57,258 nt of DNA from Fragilaria crotonensis (taxonomy: Eukaryota; Bacillariophyta; Fragilariophyceae; Fragilariales; Fragilariaceae). The position numbers and the translations under genes are program-made. The stretch is from assembly GCA_022925895.1 (NCBI GenBank), contig JAKSYS010000394.1, positions 1-57,258 of the forward strand, read 5' to 3'. Positions 21,500 through 33,274 of the stretch are shown piece after piece. Under the pieces are notes generated by a model. The model was not told where the DNA came from, ran no database searches, and was given only the letters and a program-made list of their open reading frames with translations. How positions within the stretch are numbered: position 1 is the first letter of the stretch; each line of letters opens with the position of its first letter.

Positions 21500-24400
21500 T
21501 GGTTGCTCGCCTCGTACCACCGGTCCAAGGCTCTACCGTCGAGGAAAATACTCGACCAATGTCTCCGATCATTGGTCGAATCTACCTACGGCCGTTAAGA
21601 ACCTACGCTTAACTGCTATTAATTTCCCTCGCCTTTGGATTCGCCAGCAACGGATTTAAACTCACCCTTGAAGGCAACAGAACTTTTAAGTCCACCATGC
21701 AGAACTTACCTCCGCCCTCCCTTGCCCCTCGCGCCTCTAGGTCCGCCTCCAAAGGCGCTAACCCTGACGCGTTCGACGCTAACGTCGACTACCCCGCCGA
21801 ACTCGGCGCATCTCCTGTCCCTCCTGACACGCCCACCCATCCCGCCCTCTACAAAGGTGCCTAGCCTATGGATCTCCGAAGAAATCCAAGCTCCTCCCGT
21901 GTCCGTTACATCCCTTCTCCAACCACTACCCTGATGACGATCAGGATCTCCCAAACAACAAGAAGAAGAGGCGCACCTCTGAGAAAGGTCCCGCCTATTT
22001 TGACGTCTGCAAGTTAACCTACGACGACATCGATGATATTATTGAAGAGGATCGCAACCTCCACCCCGACGAGCGCAAGCAGCAGGCTTTGCAGCTCCAC
22101 CACAGCAGGACACTAAAGTTAGCCACAGGGCTACTTCTACCAAAGAAGGCTGCAAAGATGCAGACCACTACAACCACAACTACCATGGACAACTACTACA
22201 ACAAAATGGGCGAAACTACAAACAAAAACGGTCCAACTACCTTACCTGCTGCATCTACCAATGTTATGAGCAATAACATTGGACCTACTGATGTTATTAC
22301 TACAGAGGAGCACACTACTACTGCCGCCAAGCGCCGCACTAACCCAACAAACACAACGTAATCGATCTCACCGATGATACGAACGACTTGAAAACGCCCC
22401 AGAAAGCTCCAAATTCGCCTCCCACGCTCACCTACAAGTCCAGAGCCAACACTCCAAGCATTCCTACCGCAAAAGTTACCACCTTGACCAACTTTGCCCA
22501 ACCTGCTCACAATCCAATTTTCAAGCTCCCGGGTGCATGAATCCATCTGGCTTCTCCACCCTTCAGAAGACCTGCAAAGATCTCCATGACTGTCTCTTTG
22601 CTCATCTTTTTAACCTTCCCTTCCATCCTTCACCATCAAAGTATCAGCCTCCCTCAACCAGAAAGCAACAACAGTGCCAGGGAGAATCCAAAGAACCTCC
22701 CACACTCATCCACCCCAGTCATCCTGGCCTGGAGTCAGAAATCGCCACTTTTACCCACAGAATTGCTTCCTTCGGTTATACTCCAACCCTCACTGAGTTT
22801 ACTGGCTTTCTACAGCATCATGAGGACCTTGAAGACCTTGTCATAATTGCCATCAAGATGACTGGAGATGAACAGTTGATGCCCATTCTTGATTTGCTCA
22901 TCCTCGTTCGCAGCGTAATCGGGCAACGAAACTCACACTCCGTGCCGCCAGCACACCGTATGGTCGACATCCTGGCCAAATTTGAGCGAATTCCGACAGA
23001 TGGTTCTCGAGAAATGACTGTTCAAAATTTTCCCTCCCCCGCGTATTGGTGGACGTCGACAACTCTGCAGCCTCGCGAACGAAAACTATGACGTGTCATG
23101 ACCGCAGTGCTGAACTCGGGACTCGTAATTTTGTGCCGAAACTCAGATTCCGTCAAACTCCCTTCGCGTCAGCGCCACAGTCCCCGACAACCGCCGTATT
23201 TACAGTCCGTGTTATCCCGAGACACCGTCCCCGCGTCCCAACGTCAATGACCATTCTGCCGATGACGCATCCACTCGACCATTTTCCCAGCCCGCTTCGC
23301 CTACCGATGACTCGTTTGATATCGACCCTTTGTCCACTTTGCACCACGCGGCCCCTAACTGCTGAAGAAAAGGCCTTGGAATCGTACTGTGATGATGATG
23401 ATACTGTCGAGTTTACTGTCGTGGACGGTACGGCGATCAATCCAGTCCACCCCAGTGTGCCTACAGAGCCCACAATCCCACTGATCCCAGCCTTTCCTCC
23501 ACTTCCTTGAGTGTCCAGCATCCTGTTCCTATCAAATTGGAAGATTTACCTCTCTCCCTGACTCTGATTGTGCTGATGTTGGTGAAAATTATTACTCCCC
23601 AGTGATAATTCACCAACTAAGCCATCTGTTAACTTTACCCTGCTTCTGACCCTGTTCCTGACCCTGAAGTCTTACCAGAAGTTGAAATCATGCCAGAACC
23701 CATGATCATTGAAAGCATTGAAGAGGAATTTGTGGAAGAAAGTGCAACTAACCCAATTTTGGAGGCACTTAATGAGCTACCCAAAGCAGCAATTCAACAA
23801 CCAGTCCGGATGCTACCCCACTTTTTCCTGAACCACCCTAAGGCATTTGAATCCTCTTGCCCCAGTTCACCACCGCCCTTATGCAATGTTCCAGGACCCA
23901 GCTCACCATCCATCGTCGGCCTTGATGTTCTCAGAAGCTACGCTGGACGACCCACTGAACGGTACCATCCATCTACGCGACCTACCGCTTTGCATCGAAA
24001 TCAGCACCACTATTGCAGCTTTCTGTCTCAACTTTCTCGCCGCTCCACCGGAAGTTCATCACATTCGCGACATCACGTCATCCGACATGAAGCCTATATC
24101 GCGCCACATCACTCTCAGACACCAGATGCCAAGTCCTAACTCCCTCTGTATTCCCGCGACGACAAGTTCTACCTACTCGGCATGATTCACACTCTGAACC
24201 GTGCTACCAACTTGCTAACCCAGCATTTCACCGACGAACAACGCTCCCTTTGACCTTCGGCATCCCGGATAAGTACTACGACATCACCCGCGACTTCTAC
24301 GAAAACCCTCCCTACTGCCCGATGGAAACGACATGTGCTGTCGGACTCATCTACGCTCCGACTCTACTACATCACCCACCACCGCCACAGCACCTACCAC

Positions 24401-26270
24401 CGACACGGTTTTCGCCAACACGACCTCTACCCGAAACACTTGTTCCAGATCGCAAAAGATATCAAGTCTACCGCCGCCGCTCTAAGTTTGTTCCCTGATA
24501 CCACTACTTTTCGGACGCTCCCTCGCTTTGCTAACCATGCCTTCTTTGAAGCCGATCTTTTCCCTACCTTTTGCATTCCTTATCGCGGATTGAAACGCTA
24601 CCGGAAAATGTTTCGCGTGGACTTGAATTTCGCTCGCGCGAATCCCTATCTTGTCGCATACACGAATTCTTTTCGATTGGACGACGAGGAACAACGATCG
24701 ATTGCCTTGCGAACTGCCCAGACAATCATCCGCCTTGCCTTATTCGAACATGGTCTCATTAATCGCAAGACGCGACGACGATCGAGGGAACCAGAATTAT
24801 CCAACAACCGCTTCCATATTGGCAACCTTCCACCTGCAGATCTATTCTTGTCCAACTTTGCAACCTGCTTCCCCATGATTACCAGGCCCTCCCTTGTTCA
24901 ATTGGATCTTGATGATGTCAATGATGACACACTTGCAATCAACTATGTGGTCTGCCAACCTCTGGACTTCCTCCAACTGTTTACCCTGCAACCAACTGAA
25001 GCAAATGAAACCTACTACATGGATGTCTACTCTGACCTCACTCCAGTCCCTACCAACGGCATCAACTTCTCGATTGACTTCCTTCCGCACTTCGAGTATA
25101 TCCTCTACCGAGTTGCGCAACTTGTGAATCAAAGGACCCGACCGGCATTCTCCCAGGAACCATCCTCCTCCCCACGTTATCATGTTCCAAGGCTCCCACT
25201 TGCGTCCAACTCCTACTCTAATGGTTCATCAACTGAGATTGCTAAACCTACAGCAAGAGCAGGAATCTTCCCACCACTTTCAACCATGATCAACAACCAA
25301 TCATCAGCAACAGAGATGGAGAACCCTACAACAGATTGTCAGTCCAAGCTTTGTTCAAAGCCCAACTTGCCAAACCAATTCTTTCCTATCACATTGGCGA
25401 CCCCGACTGGATTCCAACCAGCGCCGCTAACCTGCGTCGCCACCCTGATTCCAGTAAGTATCACGTCGCTCGCGATCCCAAAGCGGTCCCCTTTTCCTTG
25501 GCTATTCGCATGATACCAGTTTTCACAACTGGTCCACTTGAGGAATCCATCTATCAAGCCTGGGCATTGCCACATCTCATTGATGCCCTCCGTGACCCTG
25601 AGATCCAACTTTTCAACAATCATCTTTCTTATTATTATAATGAGAAAGAGTCTCATCCTGAGTTTCCATTCATTGATCAAATGGGACCTGATTCACCCTT
25701 TTCAGCCAATGGCTACAATGGTGAGTCTAGTCTACAATGTCTGTCTTATCCTGGTTGTTATGCTGGTTACTTACCTTTTTCTATCTGTGATAGCCTAGGC
25801 TGTCCCAATCAGATGGAATTAGTTACAAGTAACAACATAATTACCTTCCAACAGGATACAACTACATTTTCTGGACCACATTTCGCATGTCTTGCCGTAA
25901 AAACTCGCCGTTCCGCTTTATTTTCCGATCCGACTCGAACCCCGGACCCCCAGCACGAAATTTCTGCACAAAACGACCCACAAAACGAAAATCTTGCAGC
26001 AAACGAACCTGAAACTACAGTTTTCACGCACGACGAACCTGACAGCGAAAATCCCACACAAAGTGACACTACCAGCGAAAATCCAACACAAAACGACGCG
26101 CACAGCACGGAAACTCACTCCCAACAGCTAATTTCCGACGCGGAAACTACATACACGATTACACACAAGAAACTCAACAACTGCCCGGAACTCAACCAAA
26201 TCTCGCGTTTTGCCACCAAACTCGCCCGAAACAAGCAGTTCACACACCAAAACACCCTCTAACTCGCCTC
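21346..26270 (+). CDS. Copia 5' extra coding region (pre-gag ORFs), function unknown
   Basis: Coding-like sequence fills about 5 kb before gag. The first ATG (21346) lies inside the 5' LTR and its frame runs through the primer-binding site to 21612. Later segments read in different frames: an acidic part with a basic nuclear-type signal (PNNKKKRRTSEK near 21950), TYDDIDDIIEEDRNLHPDER (near 22020) and VIDLTDD (near 22350). A 22537-23091 frame follows, then a 392-codon frame (24335-25513) with FHIGNLPPADLFLSNF, and a 309-codon frame (25336-26262) ending in a repeat-rich, N/T/E-rich tail. I recognise no domain. The many frame changes probably include base-calling errors. It could be one or two long proteins, or captured sequence; the end point is approximate. 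Confidence 0.5.
21500..21511 (+). promoter_or_regulatory. Putative primer-binding site
   Basis: TGGTTGCTCGCC begins immediately after the 5' LTR; TGG complements a tRNA CCA end. The priming tRNA was not assigned. Confidence 0.6.
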
Positions 26271-26749
26271 CAACTGCAAAACCTACAACTGGACCTCTAA
26301 AACGCTTTCCGATGCATTTTCAGGCATTCTCACGCCAAAAAACGCAAAATTACCTCACAATCCGGCCACAACCGACTCGAACCTACAACCTCCGATTTCA
26401 ACAACTTTTCGACGACGCCCAAAATTATACCTTCCAAAAACTTACCACCCCGGAATTCGAACCCTCAACCACCAAATCCATCACAAAATCTTTCGCAACC
26501 CCAAACTCAACAAAGCAAAATTATTCAACATCCCAATACAAAATCTACCAATTCTACACGAAAAACGGCCGATTCTGAAAAAGATCACCAAACTCCTCCA
26601 GAACCTCAAAAACTCGCTTCCGCACGCCCAACTCCGCGCCAGGCGACCCATGCCACCTTTGCATACCCACCAACTGTCGACACCTTCTTTGACGACGACA
26701 CCGATCATGATTCAGAGCAAGACCCAAAACACATCCAGCACACATCACC

Positions 26750-27950
26750 TGATGCACTCACATCCTCCACGCACCCGACTTCACTTACCCCCAATTGAAG
26801 ACCTAACCAAGACGCTCTTGAAGTACGCCAAAATGCAAACCTTCGCAAATTGGCTTACCCAACCGACCTTCAAACGCCGCCGCCATTTTAACCTTCATCG
26901 ACAACCTTCGAATTGTTTGCAACATTTCCCCGTGGACGCGCCAAGTCTTTGATCTTTGGCCAACAAGTCTCTTATTCACACCCATTTGTTGGCACCGCAC
27001 TTTACAACCTGATCTTTACAAACGTCTGCGACCCTTGCCAAAAACACATCATTGATGGCCCACCAGACGCCCGCACCGCGATTCTTACTCTACGACGCCA
27101 TTGCGCACCGCTAACTCCTGACCACGTCGAGCGAACTCGCGAAGCCTTTGTTCCATCAAACAACCACATCATGAAGTCGCCACCTCTTACCTTAACCGCA
27201 TCCGCATCCTTACGCGCGACTGCTATCATGCTGGAATCCCCAACACCGACGCCGAACTCATCAAACGCACCGTTCGTGGTGGAAGCAATCACTCTTTACG
27301 CCGCATCTTATCAACGCTTCGACGCCGATATCCGTCGAGCTGAACTAAACGACGAAGCTCTGCCACCATTCGCCGAACTTGAGAGCCATCTCCTCAACAT
27401 TGACGAATCCCGTGGTCTCACACTACCGTCCCAGAATCAACGCAACTACAATCAGCACGCACATTCTACCCGTCAACAATCTCACCATTTTCAATCGCGC
27501 CACCCCAAACTACCCATCGTGTTTTCACACAACGTCAACAACAAGCTTTCAGCTCCATCCTTCGCCCATATTCAAACCTAATGGCAACAATCAAAACCGA
27601 AGTCATCCACCAAGACCACCGCAAAACCATTCGCGCCCGTTCCGACCACCTACAACTCCTTCGCGACCACCCTTCAACAATCCAAATCAACGACGCCCAC
27701 CACCTCCTTCACCGCGCCCGTCCAACCAACACCAACGAAACAACCGCCCCCTTTCCGACCAACGTCGAATCCAAATCAACGACCATCACCCAATGGATCT
27801 AACATCAATCAATCGCGCAACTCTGCATCCAACGCCGCTACCATCGTCTGCAATAACTGCGGACGCCTCGGCCACTATTCGCGCAACTGTACCAACCCGC
27901 GCCAAAACAATCGCGCATCCAACCCGCAACGTTCAACCAACAATGAAAAC
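26750..27950 (+). CDS. Copia gag (capsid and nucleocapsid)
   Basis: The capsid region includes VGTALYNLIFTNVCDPCQ and AILTLRRHCAPLTPDHVER, resembling gag of diatom Copia elements, followed by a linker rich in N, Q and P. A CCHC zinc knuckle CNNCGRLGHYSRNC (CX2CX4HX4C) sits at 27848-27890. Three frames are used between 26800 and 27900, so breaks near 26940, 27170 and 27600 must be bridged. The boundary with the upstream coding region is not clear. Confidence 0.75.
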
Positions 27951-28134
27951 GCTGCTCCTCGCAATCAACAACGTGCTTACTTTGTCACTGACTCTAGTCA
28001 AGACTCCCAAAATCATTCAAGATACCATCACCAAGCTTTCAAAGCTTCTTCCCTTGATCACCTTGATGATCAACCAGACTACATCCCATGGCCCAATCCC
28101 AACCTACCTCAGATGACTATCAATCAACCCCTAC

Positions 28135-31100
28135 TTGATAGAGATTATCTTCCAACTGCCAACCATGCTCCTCCCAACTCTGGAGCCACAGCTTATTTCC
28201 CTGATGATCCCCAATCACCATACCAAAGATTTGGTCCCCCCACTCCTGGCAAACTGGCTACCTGACAGTGGTGCTACCAGCCATTATACCCCACTCTTCA
28301 GCGACCTCAGTGATGTTGAACCTTGCAGTGTCCCAATCTCCCTAGCTGATGGCAGCACCAAGATGTCTACCCACAAAGGCACAACTGCATGTCACTTCAC
28401 CACTGATGATGGCCTCAAATCCATCCTTGGTCTCACTGATGTCTACTTTGTTGAAGGCCTAAGTCACAGACTACTCTCCCTGACTGCTCTATCATGCACT
28501 CAAAACTTCAGTGTCCTGATCAAGAACAGAGCCACCACCATTCAACTCCCAAATGGCTCCACTTACACTTGGCCAATTCTCACCAGAGAAGTACCAAACC
28601 CACACCAAGCCTTTTCAACCACTTCCAACACCAAAGAACCCTTTGACCTTGACTCTGAACCAGAAGAGCAACACTTTGATGACACTACAACTCCCATTGA
28701 CACTGATCAACGCCGCTCAATCACCGCTTTACCTTTGGAACTGATTTATCGACGACTTGCTTACCGCAATTTTCGAAATCTCATGGTTGGATCCCTTCAC
28801 CAAACATGGAATGATCATGTTCTCACACCTACTGTTGACCACAATTCCTGGCCTCTCCGCATTTCCATCAGTCAAAAGCGCCAGAAACAAAACACCTCAA
28901 CGCCAAGGCACCGAACCCTTCCATCGCCTTCATCTTGACCTTATGCGCAATCCTTCCGCTATGGTCTCACCACCAATTCCAACTACTCAGCCTATCTGTT
29001 TATTGTCACAACCCCAGGCAAACTAACAGGTTGGATTGGTCTTCCAACTGAAAGCACAACTTCCATCCTTATTGCTCTAAAGCAATGGCTTACTGACACA
29101 GAACTCCTTGGCCGCACCCAATCCGTCCGTTTCATCCGCACTGATGCTGGATCTGCTTTTACATCAACAAAATTCATCTCTGAATGCACCTCACTTGGAA
29201 TCAAAGTTGAAGCTGCAGCCCTGAACATCAAGAAATGAATGGTATTTGTGAAGCAAAATGGCGTGAAGTCCACAACACTGCCAACATTCTCCTCAACAAT
29301 GCAAGACTTGGAGGTGCCTTCTTCCATCATGCCCATGCCTATGCAGTTCAAATCCTAAATGTCTGCCCTGCCAAGAATGTTATTGATCAAGATGGCAACC
29401 CAACAACTCCCTATCAATACAGCTTCCAACGCAAGCCTTCCATTGCCAACTTTCGTGTCTTTGGATGTCCTACCTTCTTCAAACGCTATGAACCAACTTT
29501 CCAGCAAACATCACATATAAGCAACAACTCCAACGAGCCTCTCGCGGAATTTTCCTCGGATTTCCTGACAACTCCGAGCTGGCTAGTCTACTCCCTGACC
29601 AACCCCAAAGCCTCATCATCACCCGCGATGCCTACTTTGATGAAGACTTCAATTCAGCTCTATGTTTTGATTCCAAACCCTTTGCTGGAGCCGTCCCCAT
29701 CCGCTCCCATTTCAACCCAAATGGACTTTGCAACACTCCTGAAAACTCTGAACCATCTACTTTTCACCAAACTGGATCTGCAGCCAACCTTGGCAATCCA
29801 CCATCAACCTTCATTGATGACACAAATCCACTGCTCCCTGACTGCCATCCCTGAATCAACTGATGACAATACTGATGAACAACCACCTGGAACCATGCCT
29901 AACCCAACCCATGCTGACCATATCAATACAGCAATCATCCAACATGGTCCAACACCACCCACACCACATCAAATCAACTTTGTCACCCATCAACAACATC
30001 ATTCCCAACTCCACAAGATGATGACCATCTACTTCCAAGAATGCAATGAAGATCTACCAACCATTGATCCCATTCACTCTGCCATGATGACAATTGACAA
30101 CTCTCCCAGCAACAATTCACAAGCCAACCCCCAGGAACCTGTGGACAAATATCTTCCAGAACCTCAGTCTCTCAAAGCTGTTCTCAAACTTGATGATAAT
30201 GTCCGCAATGCTTGGCTACATGCAATCAAAATGGAAATCAAGAACCTCATTGACCATGATACTTTCATCCTTGGACAAACCCCACACAAAGATGAACTCA
30301 TTATCCCAGTCAAACTTGTGCTCAAAGCAAAACAAACTGCATCTGGAAAACTTGACAAACTAAAAGCTCGCCTTGTCGCCCGTGGCGACCTGGAGAAACG
30401 TCTCCTGAAAAGAGTTAAAGCCATCAACCAACAACGACTCCTTGAACAACGTCAAGAAATTGCTGAATCTGCTACCTCTTCACCTGGCACTCCAAAACCT
30501 ATACCTGTTGAACCACTCATGTATGAAGACACCTGGTCACCCTGTGCATCTGCAAGAGGGGTCAAACTATTCATTGCAACCATTTGTGCATCCAGAAGAA
30601 GTGTCAAGAGTGCTGACTTCATTGGTGCCTACCTCCAAGCCAAAGTTATTGGCCGCCACTTTGTGAAACTGCCATTGGAATACGCCTATCACTTCCCTGA
30701 ATACGCTAAATTCTTTGGCTCCCCAATGTTACTGAACAAAGGAATCTACGGTCTTGTCTACTCCGGCAAATATTGGAACATTGAATTTTCGGAATGGCTC
30801 TACTCCCAAGGTTTTATCCAGTCTCCTTCCGAACCGTCCTATTTTGTCCGATATGATAAACACAATCAATGGCTCCGTCTCCTATTTTTCGTCGACGATA
30901 TGCTCTATGCTGGAAGCAATGATTCCATTGAAAAACAATTTGAAGATTCCGTCCGCAATCGCTTTGATGTCAAATTCCTCGGCCCTGCGCAATGGTTTCT
31001 ACAAATGCGTATCCACAAACATTCCGACTCAAGCTACACCCTCGACCAGCACCGCTATGTTTTGAATACTCTTCAACGATATGATCCAAACTCCGAATTC

Positions 31101-31980
31101 CCAGAACGAGATACTCCCTTCCCCTCCCGATTATACTTTCAGCAAGGATAACCGCCCCGTAACCGCCTCCGACCTGACTCTCGTCGAACAAAAGCAACAA
31201 CGCCTTCCGTTCCGCTCTGCTGTCTGCACTCTCCTCTACCTAGCATACAACACAAGAGCTGACATCCTATTTGCTGTCTGCAAACTTGCTAAAGCATGCA
31301 TCTCTCCTGGCATACCTGATTTTCGAGCTCTCACCTGGCTCATTGGCTACCTCCGCGTCGCCCTACTATGCCCTCAAATTCTATCCCGATGGCACTTCAA
31401 ACCCCATCTATGACATCTGCATCCATCATCGCATTCCATACACTGATCTCACAGTCTTCTCTGATGCCAGCTGGCAAGACTGCCCGATACCGGCCGATCT
31501 ACTGTTGGATACATGATCTTCTACAATGGTGCTCTTATTGAAGCAAATTCTACCATGCCAACACCTGTTGCCATGTCTACCTCCGAAGCTGAATATATGG
31601 CTGCATGTTCCGCAACCATGGCCACCGCTCACATCCGAATGCTTCTCTATGATATGCTCTATCTTGGCACCAAACAATGGCGTGAAACCACTCAACGTCT
31701 CCCTTCTATCCCTGCCATCCTCATGATTGACAATGAAGCAACTGTTCAAATCGCCAAGAATGGCAAACTCACTCGCAAAACTCGCCACATTGAACGCCGT
31801 TTCCACTTCGTCCGTCAAGGCCAACAAGACGGCATCCACCAACTTCATTGGATTCCCTGTGACTCTCAACTTGCCGATATCCTCACCAAGACTCAACACT
31901 CCGGCAAAATTGATCCTCACCTCACCAAGATCTTCTGTGTTCTCCCGACCACATGCTTTCATCACCGGGACCAGAGATCT
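28135..31980 (+). CDS. Copia pol: protease, integrase, reverse transcriptase, RNase H
   Basis: Protease has DSGATSH (near 28265). Integrase follows a zinc-binding-like pre-region (LELIYRRLAYRNF): catalytic Asp in LHLDLMRNP, second Asp in VRFIRTDAGSAF and Glu in MNGICEAKWREV. Reverse transcriptase (about 30250-31150) shows KARLVARGD, EDTWSPCASARG, DFIGAYLQAK and the catalytic FVDDMLYAGS. RNase H (about 31440-31980) shows TVFSDASW, MSTSEAEYMA and DNEATVQIAKN, ending with an ADILTK block. The longest open piece is 29235-31151. Breaks occur near 28890, 28960, 29220 and 31130-31500. Confidence 0.92.
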
Positions 31981-31985
31981 GATCC

Positions 31986-31993
31986 AAGAGGGG
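31986..31993 (+). promoter_or_regulatory. Polypurine tract
   Basis: AAGAGGGG immediately before the 3' LTR, the expected site for plus-strand priming. Confidence 0.75.
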
Positions 31994-32588
31994 TGTTAGA
32001 TCTACTGTCACTCTGTCACACTGTCACTCGTAATTACTGTAAGGTTAAATACCATACGGTAATACGGTAGACAGTCCTTTATTTTCCTTCGTCTGTCCGT
32101 GACTCGTGCCAGTAGTTCTGCGAATCAGAACTCTGGATCCCGCGACCACACAAGGAATTTAAATCATGTTGCCCTGAGTTTCCCTAAGTATTCAAATCTG
32201 TTATGTTGTCAATTTTATTGACAACACAACTTTACTATGGGATTCATAACTCAAACACCACTCAACAAGTGGGATTAAAGCAACATAACTTTTGTGAGAC
32301 TCCAACTAATATTGGATCTCACTTTCATTTTTCATCTACATTTTAACTTATAATTTCCACAAACCAAAAACAGTAAAGGCCTTTACTACTTAGTTCTACA
32401 TCTTCTACATATTTGTAACAACAAATCTACCATCATGGTCCACATCTTCAGGACTCCTACGCCCAAAGCTGGACGATCCGTCACGTTCGCTTCCTCTCCC
32501 GTCAAGTCCGACGGCAGACTTCTAGGTCCTACTAACCTTAAGTCTACCGTCGGCCAGTACTCGCGTACCGATCACACGAATACTGTCA
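31994..32588 (+). repeat. Copia 3' LTR
   Basis: Begins TGTTAGATC and ends ACTGTCA, followed by CATCT. It ends 98 bp before the start codon of the lumen-protein gene and points toward it. Confidence 0.95.
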
Positions 32589-32726
32589 CATCTGTCCTGA
32601 CTCCTGACTCATGACTGTTCTGACACACGCGCGCATGCCGTGGTTAGATGGGGCAAGAACAGAATCCATGTAGCCTCAGAATCACCATGCGCGCACATCA
32701 GCAACTTCTACTCCGATTCATAGCAA

Positions 32727-32745
32727 CATCAGAAGGTGGGTTTTG
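32727..32745 (+). repeat. Left TIR of the 7-kb element
   Basis: CATCAGAAGGTGGGTTTTG, exact inverted match to 39760-39778. It is followed by GTAAGTATG, which looks like a 5' splice site. Confidence 0.9.
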
Positions 32746-33274
32746 GTAAGTATGTCATAATATGTTAAGTATTTTGTGGTGATTATACCATATATGTTGA
32801 CTTTGTATTATTTTATGGTCAATTCTTACTTTAAATTTGCATGTACGAGGACAAAGTGTCTTATGTACAACTTGATATGTCATTGTTCAACATATATGCT
32901 AGGACACTCTAAACATATCTGTCTATAGACTTTTGATCGGCAACTATAATGGAGCGTTCTTAGCAATGTCTCATTTGCAACTGTTTTGTTTATGACAAAC
33001 AATATCTTTAATTGGATGAAAAGAATAAGTTTTGTTCGATTCCTCCCATATGTAATGATACTAACAACCCAACATCATTTTCTGTCGATCAATTAACCAT
33101 TTTATGTTATGATAAACTTTTTTGTGTTTGATTTGGTGCCACTCTGATTTTGTTTTGTACACAGCGACAGCTTTATGCTGTTACAACAGCTGTGTTTCTC
33201 TTCGTAAAATGTTTTCTTCACTAAATAATTGTGTTGTCTTCTAGTCACTGTGCATTCATTGTCTTTCACCTTTC

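Larger units (their letters stand above)
20902..32588 (+). mobile_element. Full-length Ty1/Copia LTR retrotransposon, about 11.7 kb
   Basis: Two nearly identical LTRs (20902-21499 and 31994-32588), TG...CA ends and a perfect 5-bp duplication CATCT (20897-20901 and 32589-32593) define the element. A TGG-starting primer-binding site touches the 5' LTR and a purine tract AAGAGGGG precedes the 3' LTR. The pol order protease, integrase, reverse transcriptase, RNase H is that of Ty1/Copia. Motifs such as WSPCASARG and DFIGAYLQAK resemble diatom CoDi elements. About 5 kb of extra coding-like sequence precedes gag, making the element much longer than usual Copia elements. The few LTR differences (one clear substitution plus small indels) imply a recent insertion. 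Confidence 0.95.
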
